A stretch of DNA of 17,835 bases, taken from assembly GCA_002371295.1 (NCBI GenBank), contig DFGZ01000169.1, forward strand, positions 1 to 17,835. Reading direction: 5' to 3'. Numbering within the stretch: the first letter of the stretch is position 1; the number at the start of each line of letters is the position of its first letter. The notes beneath the pieces are model-generated. The model saw nothing but the letters and a program-made list of their open reading frames with translations, made no database searches and was not told the DNA's origin. Below are positions 1-6,968 of the stretch, in pieces. The stretch comes from Oribacterium sp. UBA3737 (GTDB lineage: Bacteria > Bacillota_A > Clostridia > Lachnospirales > Lachnospiraceae). The translations under genes were made by a program, and so were the position numbers.

Positions 1-92
1 TCAAACAGTCCCGAAAGGAAGCACTCCCTGGCATCGGAACGGTTAACCTCGAAAACGCTCATATCTTTGGGGAATGTTTTGACTTCAAGCAT
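1..92 (-). CDS. 5' end of an unidentified gene (partial, leaves the window)
   Basis: Reading leftwards, an ATG at 90-92 is preceded at 8 nt by a GGAGG ribosome binding site (101-105), and the frame stays open for 30 codons to the window edge. The peptide begins MLEVKTFPKDMSVFEVN. The gene starts 25 nt after the stop of the SLC13-like permease, so it is very probably the third gene of the UxaA-permease operon. The visible stretch is too short to name a family; it shows no signal peptide or membrane segment. An enzyme acting before or after the dehydratase would fit the context, but that is inference only. Confidence 0.6.
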   Translation of the reverse strand, partial: MLEVKTFPKDMSVFEVNRSDARECFLSGLF

Positions 93-117
93 CGTTGTAT
101 CCTCCGGTAAATTCAGA

Positions 118-1401
118 TTACATGGGGAACACAGTCATGATCCAGAAGACGGATACGACACAGAGGATGGCCGCCGGCAGCAGAGACTGCTTGATGAGGG
201 ATTTCACATCGTAACCGCCCATGCTCATGCACATGGGGACAGCGGGGGTAGCCATGGGGGTCATGAAGGAGCTGAGGCAGGCGGACTGAACCAGGATCAT
301 GATACCGATGGGGTTCGCGTTCAGGGACTTGCAGGCGAGGATGGCGATGGGGATGAAGACGATCATAACGGTGCGGTTCATCATGACCTGGGTGAGCAGG
401 AAGGGAACGATGAAGAACACGAAGCCGATGAGGTAGCGGTTGCCGAGCTTGTTGGCAAAGCTTGCGAGGAAGTTGCCCACGACTTCGCCGGCACCGGTCT
501 CGGTCAGCGCGCCGCCCATGGCGAAGGAACCAACAAGCAGGAAGGCCATCGACCAGTTGACGGAGGCGATTGCTTCTTTCTCACTGAGGACACCGAAGAG
601 TACCATGGAGGCAGCGCCGATCACGCAGATGACCCAGGTGTCGATGTGGAGATTGCGCTGGAAGATCAGGGCGAGGGTGGTGAGGATGAAGATGATGTAG
701 CCGGCGCGCTCCTGGAAAGCAGGGAGGGCTGCACGGTTGTCCTGACGGGTCTGGACTTCCTTGATGGCGACAACGGGCTTGTCGGGAGCAAACTTGTGGG
801 CGAGGAAGATGCAGTATATGATGACGGCAATCAGCATGGGGAGTCTTGCCCTCATGGGGTCAGTGAGGCCGACCACGTAAGTGGTGTAATCATTGGCCTG
901 CAGATAGCCGTTGAGTTCGGCAAACTGGGTAGCACCTGCGCCGAGGGGCAGGGCGGAAATGGTGGCGATGCTGACAATGGCCATCGGGAAGAGGCCCTTG
1001 GAGGGGCTGATACCCAGCTCTTCACAGCTTGCCATCATGAGGGGAGCCATGATGCCGAAGACAATGACGGAGCTCTGGATGAACTGGGAGAGCAAAGCGG
1101 CAATGAGGACGTAGCCCAGCATGACGCGGGTCAGAGAGCCCTTGGCGATCTTGTTGACGCTGGCGGCGCATTTTTTGACAAACTGTGTGCGGTTAAAGCC
1201 GGCGGCGACGATAAACATGGCAACGATCATGATGCCGTTTGCGTTGCCGAAGTAGGCAGCGGCGGTGGAGGCTTTGAGGCAACCGGTCACGATGAACGCG
1301 ACCATGCTCAGCATGGCGGTCAGTCCCATCGGGAGCTTGCCCCAAATGTAGCTTGCCATGGTGAGAACGCAGATGATCAGACAGATGGTGAGATGTGACA
1401 T
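118..1401 (-). CDS. SLC13/DASS-like (ion transporter superfamily) carboxylate permease
   Basis: A 427-residue, very hydrophobic protein with roughly ten to twelve membrane segments spread over its length and a hydrophilic cytoplasmic loop at about residues 205-230 (KFAPDKPVVAIKEVQTRQD). Two internally similar halves each carry a short polar break in a helix: QSSVIVFGIMAPLM near residues 110-123 and MNRTVMIVFIPIAI near 340-353. These sit where DASS carriers have their SNT motifs. The family imports di- and tricarboxylates or other organic anions, usually with sodium. Start: ATG at 1399-1401 with an AAAGGAGA site about 9 nt upstream. It lies 36 nt behind the UxaA-family gene and 25 nt ahead of a further gene, so it is a middle gene of an operon. 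The likely substrate is the sugar acid handled by the neighbouring dehydratase, but the exact compound cannot be read from sequence. Confidence 0.8.
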   Translation of the reverse strand: MSHLTICLIICVLTMASYIWGKLPMGLTAMLSMVAFIVTGCLKASTAAAYFGNANGIMIVAMFIVAAGFNRTQFVKKCAASVNKIAKGSLTRVMLGYVLIAALLSQFIQSSVIVFGIMAPLMMASCEELGISPSKGLFPMAIVSIATISALPLGAGATQFAELNGYLQANDYTTYVVGLTDPMRARLPMLIAVIIYCIFLAHKFAPDKPVVAIKEVQTRQDNRAALPAFQERAGYIIFILTTLALIFQRNLHIDTWVICVIGAASMVLFGVLSEKEAIASVNWSMAFLLVGSFAMGGALTETGAGEVVGNFLASFANKLGNRYLIGFVFFIVPFLLTQVMMNRTVMIVFIPIAILACKSLNANPIGIMILVQSACLSSFMTPMATPAVPMCMSMGGYDVKSLIKQSLLPAAILCVVSVFWIMTVFPM

Positions 1402-1437
1402 AATCTTTTTTCTCCTTTTTCATTCTCTTTTCCGTTT

Positions 1438-2946
1438 TTATACATAACGGCAGACATGGTCTACCGCGATGTCCGAGAATCCGTAAGCTTCCGCTTTGGT
1501 GAGGCGGCCGTTTGCGACCTCATGGATGGTGTGCAGCAGCTCCGCGCCCATTTCCTTGTAGGTCTTCTCGCCGCGTACGATGGGGCTGAGATCCACGTCC
1601 ATGTTGTCCTCCATGCGCTCGTAGGTGCGACCGTTTGCCGTGACCTTGAGGACGGGGACAATGGCATTGCCTGTGGGTGTGCCGCGGCCGGTGGTGAAAA
1701 TGACTACCTGGCAGCCCCCCGCTACCATGGAGGTAACGGAAGAAATATCGTAGCCCGCGGTGTCCATGACGATAGCGCCGTGCTTTGTCGGGCGCTGTGC
1801 CTGCTCAAGCACTTCCACGATGGGACGGGTACCGCCCTTGCGGATGCAGCCGAGGCTCTTTTCGTCTAGGGTGCTCAGGCCGCCCGTTTTGTTGCCCGGT
1901 GTGGGCTGACCGGCGCGGCAGTCCTGCCCGGAGGCCTTGAGGTGATCCTCATAAGCGCGGCAGACTTCGATGATCTCGTTGTGGATCTTCGGAGTAGCAG
2001 CACGCTTGGCAACTACATGCTCGCCGCCTATCCACTCGATGGACTCGCTCATCATGCTGGTGGCACCGAGATCGACCAGCAGGTCACTCAACTCGCCGAC
2101 GGCGGGGTTGGAGGCGATGCCGGAGGTAGCGTCAGAACCGCCGCACTCAATGCCCATGAAGAGTTCTGTGATCGGGAACAGTTCCTTCTGCTGCATACCG
2201 GCAGCAGCCGCCATCTCGCGCGCCGCGCGCACGGCCTTCTCGATGGTCTTGAGTGTGCCGCCCTCATCCTGAATGCCGAAGGAAACAACAGGCTTGGAGG
2301 TCATCTTCTGAATCTTTTCGCGCAGCTTGTCATGGCCCACGGTCTCGCAGCCGAGACCGATGATGACTACTCCGTAGACATTGGGGTTGCAGGCAAAGCC
2401 GGTCAGCACCTTCTGGCTCATCTCGGTATTGGCGGCCACATCGGAGCAGCCGGTGTTGAACACGATGTTCACAGCGCCGCGCACCTGGGAGGCAACAATC
2501 CGGGAGCTCTCGCTGCCGCAGGCGCAGCTCGGCAGGATCAGCACATGGTTACGGATGCCGGGGCGACCTTCGGCTCTGCGATAGCCCCAGAACTTGAGAC
2601 CGTCATCGGTTTTGACTGCCTTGAAGTCTTCCGCTTCTTCGCCGGTGTCCTCTACCAGTTCGCTGTCATAATCGCGGGGAACGCTGTGAATATTCTCATG
2701 GTTTACGAGGTGGCCCTTTACAATGGGACAGTTGGTTTTGCCAATCAATTCTCCGTACTTGAGAACCTCTTCGCCCTCAGCAAAGTCCTTCAGGGCTATC
2801 TTGTGGCAATAGGGAATGTCCTCTTCGGCGCGGACGGTGAGCAGCTCGCTGCCCTTCTGGTAGACAACGTCCTCTCCTTTTGCGACCTCCGTGACACAAG
2901 TCACGACATTATCGGTCTCATCCATCATCAGTGCGTTAACTTTCAT
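1438..2946 (-). CDS. UxaA-family sugar-acid dehydratase (altronate/galactarate dehydratase-like)
   Basis: This 502-residue protein joins an N-terminal SAF domain (about 1-85, with PYCHKIALKDFAEGEEVLKY) to the large D-galactarate dehydratase/altronate hydrolase domain (about 115-500). Family motifs visible are GRPGIRNHVLILPSC (127-141), GLGCET (197-202), ECGGSDATSGIASNPA (267-282), GNKTGGLSTLDEKSLGC (351-367) and GGCQVVIFTTGRGTPTGNA (410-428). Enzymes of this family remove water from sugar acids such as D-altronate to give 2-keto-3-deoxy acids, using iron; related members act on galactarate or sulfolactate. The single-chain layout and length match E. coli UxaA. No hexuronate isomerase or mannonate/altronate oxidoreductase is visible nearby, so the substrate is open. 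ATG at 2944-2946 has a GGAGGACAGGC site. It is first in the operon and divergent from the LysR regulator. Confidence 0.85.
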   Translation of the reverse strand: MKVNALMMDETDNVVTCVTEVAKGEDVVYQKGSELLTVRAEEDIPYCHKIALKDFAEGEEVLKYGELIGKTNCPIVKGHLVNHENIHSVPRDYDSELVEDTGEEAEDFKAVKTDDGLKFWGYRRAEGRPGIRNHVLILPSCACGSESSRIVASQVRGAVNIVFNTGCSDVAANTEMSQKVLTGFACNPNVYGVVIIGLGCETVGHDKLREKIQKMTSKPVVSFGIQDEGGTLKTIEKAVRAAREMAAAAGMQQKELFPITELFMGIECGGSDATSGIASNPAVGELSDLLVDLGATSMMSESIEWIGGEHVVAKRAATPKIHNEIIEVCRAYEDHLKASGQDCRAGQPTPGNKTGGLSTLDEKSLGCIRKGGTRPIVEVLEQAQRPTKHGAIVMDTAGYDISSVTSMVAGGCQVVIFTTGRGTPTGNAIVPVLKVTANGRTYERMEDNMDVDLSPIVRGEKTYKEMGAELLHTIHEVANGRLTKAEAYGFSDIAVDHVCRYV

Positions 2947-3073
2947 GCCTGTCCTCCAATCTAATTCTGTTGAAAAGTTTCTTTTGTTGTCTTTACAATA
3001 GCACGAAAATACTATATAACAATTTCATGGATTTTATATATATATAAATATCGCAAATAGTAAGGTGACAGCT
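2947..3073. promoter_or_regulatory. Divergent promoter/operator region between the UxaA-family gene and the LysR gene
   Basis: This AT-rich 127-bp gap must drive both genes. For the minus strand a candidate promoter is TTGTTA (3017-3022) and TATTGT (2995-3000) with a 16-bp spacer; both boxes are 4/6. An interrupted palindrome TTGT-CTTT-ACAA (2987-2998) overlaps that -10 box and is a plausible LysR contact. A perfect 16-bp palindrome TTTATATATATATAAA lies at 3033-3048 and could provide the -10 for lysR. For lysR, AAGGTG at 3062-3067 serves as ribosome binding site for the ATG at 3074. The site assignments are inference from spacing and symmetry. Confidence 0.45.
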
Positions 3074-4045
3074 ATGGAACAGGACATGAAGTATATCTAT
3101 CAGGTGTATCAGGACGGCAGCTTTTCCGCTGCGGCTGAACATCTATACATGAGTCAGCCCGCACTCAGCATTGCGGTAAAGCGTGTTGAAGAAGCCATCG
3201 GCGCGGAGATTTTCGACCGCAGTCGCCGTCCCGTGGCTCTCACCGAAGCCGGGCAGGCTTACATAGACACTCTGCATTCCATACGCTATTTGGAGGAGGA
3301 TCTTGCCCACCGGATCGAGGACCTGCGCGGTTTGCAGACCGGCACCCTGCGCCTCGGCGGGACTCACTTTTTAAATTGCTATATTCTCGCTCCGATCATC
3401 GCGGAGTTTAACAAGCAGTACCCCGGTATTCAGCTTGAGCTTTTTGAGGACAGTGCGCTGAAACTGCAGGGGTATCTCCATCGCCGGGACATTGATCTCA
3501 CACTTAGCTGCGCGCCGGAGATTGTGGAACAGTTTGAACATAAGCCTGCTTTTTATGATCATGTGTTGCTTGCGGTGCACCGGGATATTCCCCTGCCCTC
3601 TGAGCTTGACGCCATCGCCCTCAGTGCCGACGATATCATGAAGTGCCGCCACCTCGAAGAAGACTGCCCGCGGGTTGATCTGTCGCATTTTAAGGATATG
3701 GAATTTATTCTTCTGCGCCAGGGCAACAATCTCTATGACCGAGGGCGGAAGATGTTCCGGGAAGCTGGATTTGAGCCCAAAATAAAATTGACCATCTCTC
3801 AGATGGTCACTTCCTATCGTCTGGCGGACAATGCACTCGGTGCGGTATTTATCAGTGATTGGCTGGTACGATCCAAACGCTCGCATCTGCGGTTTTTCAA
3901 AATCAATTCCGAATACACCGATCGTCTCTTTTATTTTCTGCTCCCAAAGCGAGATTACACGCCCTTTGCAGTCCGCCGCTTTATGGACTTTGCCGCTGCA
4001 AACATACCTTATCCCAGCTTCCATCTGGAGCTTGAAGATGCATAG
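3074..4045 (+). CDS. LysR-family transcriptional regulator
   Basis: The protein is 323 residues from the ATG at 3074. I prefer this to an in-frame GTG at 3065 because AAGGTG (3062-3067) is correctly spaced only for the ATG. The N-terminus is a classic LysR winged helix-turn-helix: GSFSAAAEHLYMSQPALSIAVKRVEEAIG, then LFDR-like EIFDRSRRPVALTEAG. After a linker helix, the rest (about 85-300) is the two-lobed periplasmic-binding-like effector domain, beginning GTLRLGGTHFLNCYILAPI. Length is normal for the family (about 300-330). It is divergent from the UxaA-family/permease operon and shares its 127-bp intergenic region, the usual arrangement for a LysR regulator controlling the adjacent catabolic genes with a pathway compound as co-inducer. 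Its G+C-rich codon use matches the upstream operon rather than the genes downstream. Confidence 0.88.
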   Translation: MEQDMKYIYQVYQDGSFSAAAEHLYMSQPALSIAVKRVEEAIGAEIFDRSRRPVALTEAGQAYIDTLHSIRYLEEDLAHRIEDLRGLQTGTLRLGGTHFLNCYILAPIIAEFNKQYPGIQLELFEDSALKLQGYLHRRDIDLTLSCAPEIVEQFEHKPAFYDHVLLAVHRDIPLPSELDAIALSADDIMKCRHLEEDCPRVDLSHFKDMEFILLRQGNNLYDRGRKMFREAGFEPKIKLTISQMVTSYRLADNALGAVFISDWLVRSKRSHLRFFKINSEYTDRLFYFLLPKRDYTPFAVRRFMDFAAANIPYPSFHLELEDA

Positions 4046-4046
4046 C

Positions 4047-4214
4047 TTAATTTTTATTGCTGCACAATATACTTGTGTGATGTGAAAAGTGTTTCTTCTG
4101 TTTCTCGGTCAAGGTATCGAGCAGCGCATCCCCGGCCTTCACAGCCTCATTGAGTGCCCTGGAATACTGGCTGTCCTTTTTAAAGCTGCGCTCGCAAACG
4201 CAAGTCCGGCAAAA
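4047..4214 (-). pseudogene. Probable decayed 3' end of a small gene (DUF6809-like tail)
   Basis: Reading minus, a 55-codon frame runs from just after tandem TAG TAG stops (4215-4220) to a TAA at 4047-4049 and has no usable start codon. Its middle, FKKDSQYSRALNEAVKAGD followed by ALLDTLTEKQKKHF, reads like the helical core of small clostridial proteins of the DUF6809 type, which from memory carry a charged PEYxxAL...LxxxLxEEQK pattern. The stretch then ends in unrelated residues. Codon choice is G+C-rich as in the genes at 1-4045. I read it as a truncated remnant. The family name is from memory and unconfirmed, and chance similarity is possible. Confidence 0.4.
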
Positions 4215-4294
4215 CTACTAAAGGAAATTCTCTTCTTCGTGATACGTTGGTAATTTGCACTTTTTTGGCTACCCGGAGGTGATTTTCAAAGTAA

Positions 4295-4317
4295 ATGTGA
4301 CCGTGTACCGGTCACAT
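4295..4317 (-). terminator. Intrinsic terminator after the GGDEF-EIIC gene
   Basis: A perfect 9-bp stem, ATGTGACCG pairing with CGGTCACAT around a 5-nt loop, lies 19 nt past the stop of the minus-strand gene ending at 4336. On the minus strand it is followed by TTTACTTTG, a modest U-rich tail. The stem is also an interrupted palindrome and could be a protein site, but position favours a terminator. Confidence 0.5.
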
Positions 4318-4335
4318 AAAGACTCAAATGCAGAT

Positions 4336-6624
4336 TCATTCTGATGTTTCTTCCCTGACCGGTCTTTTCAAAATACCGAGGAGCAGGGCACTAAGCAGGG
4401 AGCCGGCTGCAATAGCTGCCATATATCTGAAAGGATGTCCCACCACCGGCAGTACGAAGATGCCCCCGTGAGGAGCCGGTAAAGTGCATCCGAAGACAGC
4501 AGTAAGAAAACCCGCAAGTGCGGAGCCGGCGATACAGGAAGGTATGACTCTTAAGAAGTCTGTTATCACATACGGAATTGCTCCTTCCGTGATAAATGAC
4601 AGTCCCATGAAAAGAGCTGCCAGACCTCCGTGTCTGTCCTCCTTACTGTACCTGTTCCCGAAAATAAAAACAGATATGGCTATGCCTATAGGCGGCACCA
4701 TTCCTCCTGCCATTACCGCTGCCATGATGATGTTTTCCTTGGTTTCCAGCGACATGATGCCATAGTTGTATGCTATTTTATTTATGATTCCACCCATGTC
4801 AACAGACATCATCCCCGCTGCCACCGTGCACACCACATTGATACCCTGAGATTTCGCGAAACTCAGAATAGTATCAAAAACCGATCCAAGCAAATTCGTA
4901 AGAGGCATGATCATAAATAAAGATATGGCCTGAACTATGGTCAGACTGAATACGGGATAAATGATGATAGGCGCAACACCCTTTAAGAATTTGGGAAGCC
5001 GGTTCATAAAGAGATTTATCTCCCTGCTGACCACTCCTGCCGCAAGTCCTGCCAGGGTTGCCCCGATAAAGCCCGAATCGGTATTTATCACCATGTATCC
5101 GCCTACAAACCCCGCCATAAATGCAGATTCTCCCGCAATCTTATAAGCCATGAACGCAGAAAAAACGGGAAGCATAAAGCTAAAGGTTGTATCTCCCAGA
5201 AATTTGATATAGGTGGCTATAGATGTGATGGATCCAAGGTCAGATCTTTCATCAACGGAAAGCGTGGACAGATCGATGCTGGCTGCATCAAAAAGAAAGG
5301 CAAGAGCGATCAGTATACCTCCACCTGCAACAAAGGGAGTCATCCATTTTACCGCAAAAACGATACTTGAAAGAAACCGCTCCTTCAGAACACTTATGAG
5401 GCTGTCTCTCTCCTGATCCATAGAGAGATGTGATATCTCATGCACATCTGCCGGGGTACTTTCTCCGGCTTTTACAGAATCAGCCACAATGACTGCATTT
5501 ACATCCTCCGCTTCCTTTGAGTCCTCTTCATTTTGCGGCTTTTCAAATACTGTGACTGTGTTTCGGCCATGATGTTTTGACTCATACAGAGCCTTGTCCG
5601 CATTTTCACACAGTTCGTACAATGTCATAGCCCTGTAAACAGGGGTGACCCCCACACTCACGGTAAAGGTACATACATCTCTTTGTGAATCCTCACGTAT
5701 CTTACTGCACATAGCAAGAAGAGATGAATAGGCTTCCTCCACCGGCAGACTGACTGTTCCTATGAACTCATCGCCTCCCCACCGGCCTGCCATTCCCCGG
5801 TTTTCCGCAACATATTCTTTTATATGGTCCGCAAGAAGCACCAGTGCGGCGTCACCGCTGGCATGTCCCTTTGAATCGTTTATCTGTTTAAAAAAATCTA
5901 TATCCAGAAGGAAGAGTGACTGTTCCGAAGCCGTATCATCCTCAGCCCTTTCCCTTTTTGTATTGAAATCCGCCGTGAAGGACTTCCTGTTGGCAAGCCC
6001 TGTCAGTTCATCCGTAGTGGCAAGCCTTATCAGTTTTTCATTGTACCTGGAGATAATATTTGATATCAGAACGATGAGGACTATGACCAGAATCATGCTC
6101 ATGGAAAAAATCACAGCATACTGTGTACGCTGTATATATCTTTCCTGTGCCCCATCATTTAAAACGATGAGACGATAGTCTCCGTTAAAGAAACCATGGG
6201 ACACACATATTTCTCTGTCTGCCAGAAAAAGCCTGGTTCCGCTGGTCCACATAGACATGCCAGAATCGCTGTCTTCAGCTTCCGGATAAGTGGAGGGAAA
6301 CTCCGATTTATTGTTATCGGCTTGTGCAAGTATATGTCCGGAAGAGTCTGTGACCCAAAGTGAAATCCACTTATATTTCCCGTCTGCAGTATGATCATTG
6401 AAGACTTTGATGACATTCATATCCCTGTTGCCTGACCAGCTTTTACAAGCCACGTCGTCAAGGATATAAGACAGTTCCACTGAGACCATCTTTGTCTCAG
6501 CCTCCTGATAATTCTGCATGAGACTTGTGCTGAGGTAGGCGATGGTAAGCATGAATAAGCCAAAAGCACCGACGATAACTAAGAAAATGATACTAAGCTG
6601 CCTTTCGTTGGCTTTGTCATTCAT
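4336..6624 (-). CDS. Sensor-GGDEF diguanylate cyclase fused to a fructose-family PTS EIIC domain
   Basis: Of 762 residues, TM1 is at about 12-34, an extracytoplasmic sensor at 35-168 (PAS/CACHE-like strand WISLWVTDSSGHILAQAD) and TM2 at 169-192. A GGDEF domain follows at about 200-360 with DELTGLANR, DIDFFKQINDSKGH and the intact active-site GGDEF (283-287). An acidic linker (about 362-402) leads to a full FruA-type EIIC domain (about 408-754) with FMAGFVGGYMV, MSVDMGGIINK, SFITEGAIPY and APHGGIFVLPV. GGDEF domains make c-di-GMP from two GTP; EIIC domains bind and translocate sugar. There is no EIIA or EIIB part and no such gene nearby, so the EIIC may act as a receptor or use subunits encoded elsewhere. 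The start at 6624 (MNDKANERQ) follows AAAGGAGG by 10 nt; an upstream in-frame ATG at 6708 lacks a comparable site. It appears to be transcribed alone. Confidence 0.93.
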   Translation of the reverse strand: MNDKANERQLSIIFLVIVGAFGLFMLTIAYLSTSLMQNYQEAETKMVSVELSYILDDVACKSWSGNRDMNVIKVFNDHTADGKYKWISLWVTDSSGHILAQADNNKSEFPSTYPEAEDSDSGMSMWTSGTRLFLADREICVSHGFFNGDYRLIVLNDGAQERYIQRTQYAVIFSMSMILVIVLIVLISNIISRYNEKLIRLATTDELTGLANRKSFTADFNTKRERAEDDTASEQSLFLLDIDFFKQINDSKGHASGDAALVLLADHIKEYVAENRGMAGRWGGDEFIGTVSLPVEEAYSSLLAMCSKIREDSQRDVCTFTVSVGVTPVYRAMTLYELCENADKALYESKHHGRNTVTVFEKPQNEEDSKEAEDVNAVIVADSVKAGESTPADVHEISHLSMDQERDSLISVLKERFLSSIVFAVKWMTPFVAGGGILIALAFLFDAASIDLSTLSVDERSDLGSITSIATYIKFLGDTTFSFMLPVFSAFMAYKIAGESAFMAGFVGGYMVINTDSGFIGATLAGLAAGVVSREINLFMNRLPKFLKGVAPIIIYPVFSLTIVQAISLFMIMPLTNLLGSVFDTILSFAKSQGINVVCTVAAGMMSVDMGGIINKIAYNYGIMSLETKENIIMAAVMAGGMVPPIGIAISVFIFGNRYSKEDRHGGLAALFMGLSFITEGAIPYVITDFLRVIPSCIAGSALAGFLTAVFGCTLPAPHGGIFVLPVVGHPFRYMAAIAAGSLLSALLLGILKRPVREETSE

Positions 6625-6650
6625 GACCGCTTTTCCTCCTTTCCAAACAC

Positions 6651-6684
6651 ATAAATGGTCATAAGATGATATAAGTGTCATAAG
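6651..6684. repeat. Imperfect direct repeat upstream of the GGDEF-EIIC start
   Basis: Two copies spaced 20 bp apart, ATAAATGGTCATAAG (6651-6665) and ATAAGTGTCATAAG (6671-6684), lie in the predicted leader between the candidate promoter and the ribosome binding site. They could be a regulator site or RNA feature. AT-rich sequence makes chance occurrence possible. Confidence 0.35.
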
Positions 6685-6742
6685 TCTATACCTCACTTTT
6701 GCTCGCACAAAAACGGGATACAGGCTTCATGACACACCCCAC

Positions 6743-6770
6743 ATCATAATATATGTTTATATATCGACAA
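6743..6770 (-). promoter_or_regulatory. Candidate promoter of the GGDEF-EIIC gene
   Basis: On the minus strand, TTGTCG (6765-6770) and TATGAT (6743-6748) are separated by 16 bp in an AT-rich stretch between the upstream terminator and this gene. That would give a leader of roughly 110 nt. The rest of the gene-free stretch 6625-6968 contains the direct repeat at 6651-6684 and the terminator at 6895-6945. I looked for and did not recognise a c-di-GMP (GEMM) riboswitch. Confidence 0.4.
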
Positions 6771-6894
6771 CTTCCCATGATTTAATAATGTCGTTAATTT
6801 CGGAAGTCCTGCAGAGCCGGACGATTTTTGAACGAAGTAAAAAACACGTGTACAGATACTGACTTTCCGGGGAAATTCAATATCCTATAGATTC

Positions 6895-6945
6895 AAAAAA
6901 ACCGCTGATGGTCTGATGTTTTAAATCAGACCTCAGCAGTTTTTT
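6895..6945. terminator. Bidirectional intrinsic terminator after the 5'-nucleotidase gene
   Basis: Arms GCTGA-T-GGTCTGAT (6904-6917) and ATCAGACC-TCAGC (6925-6937) pair with one bulged base. The stem is flanked by an A-run at 6895-6901 and a T-run at 6940-6945, so it works on either strand. On the minus strand it ends the gene whose stop is at 6969. A second small hairpin, CCTGTTA-TT-TAACAGG (6952-6967), lies between the stop and this terminator. Confidence 0.8.
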
Positions 6946-6968
6946 GACATCCCTGTTATTTAACAGGC

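Noticed and set aside
67..1398. 443-codon plus-strand open frame antisense to the permease
   Set aside because: Its composition is Gly/Asp/His/Glu-rich and unlike a real protein. It mirrors the permease codons in a G+C-rich gene, and the opposite frame has clear membrane-protein structure and a ribosome binding site.
1942..2964. 340-codon plus-strand open frame antisense to the UxaA-family gene
   Set aside because: The minus frame has full family motifs. The plus frame has no recognisable domain and is an antisense shadow.
3033..3048. TA-repeat palindrome as a strong lysR operator
   Set aside because: A perfect palindrome, but simple TA repeats are symmetrical by nature. I kept it only as part of the promoter region.
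3371..4024. 217-codon minus-strand frame opposite the LysR gene
   Set aside because: The LysR frame has canonical helix-turn-helix and effector domains. The antisense frame shows no family features.
4264..4344. Short plus-strand frame after GGAGG near 4276, beginning VIFKVNVTVYRSHK
   Set aside because: No start codon at a sensible distance, upstream frame closed by TGA, and it runs over the terminator hairpin. It overlaps the 3' end of the GGDEF-EIIC gene.
6625..6740. Possible c-di-GMP (GEMM) riboswitch in the GGDEF-EIIC leader
   Set aside because: Tempting from the gene's function, but the leader lacks the GEMM core sequence and paired architecture.
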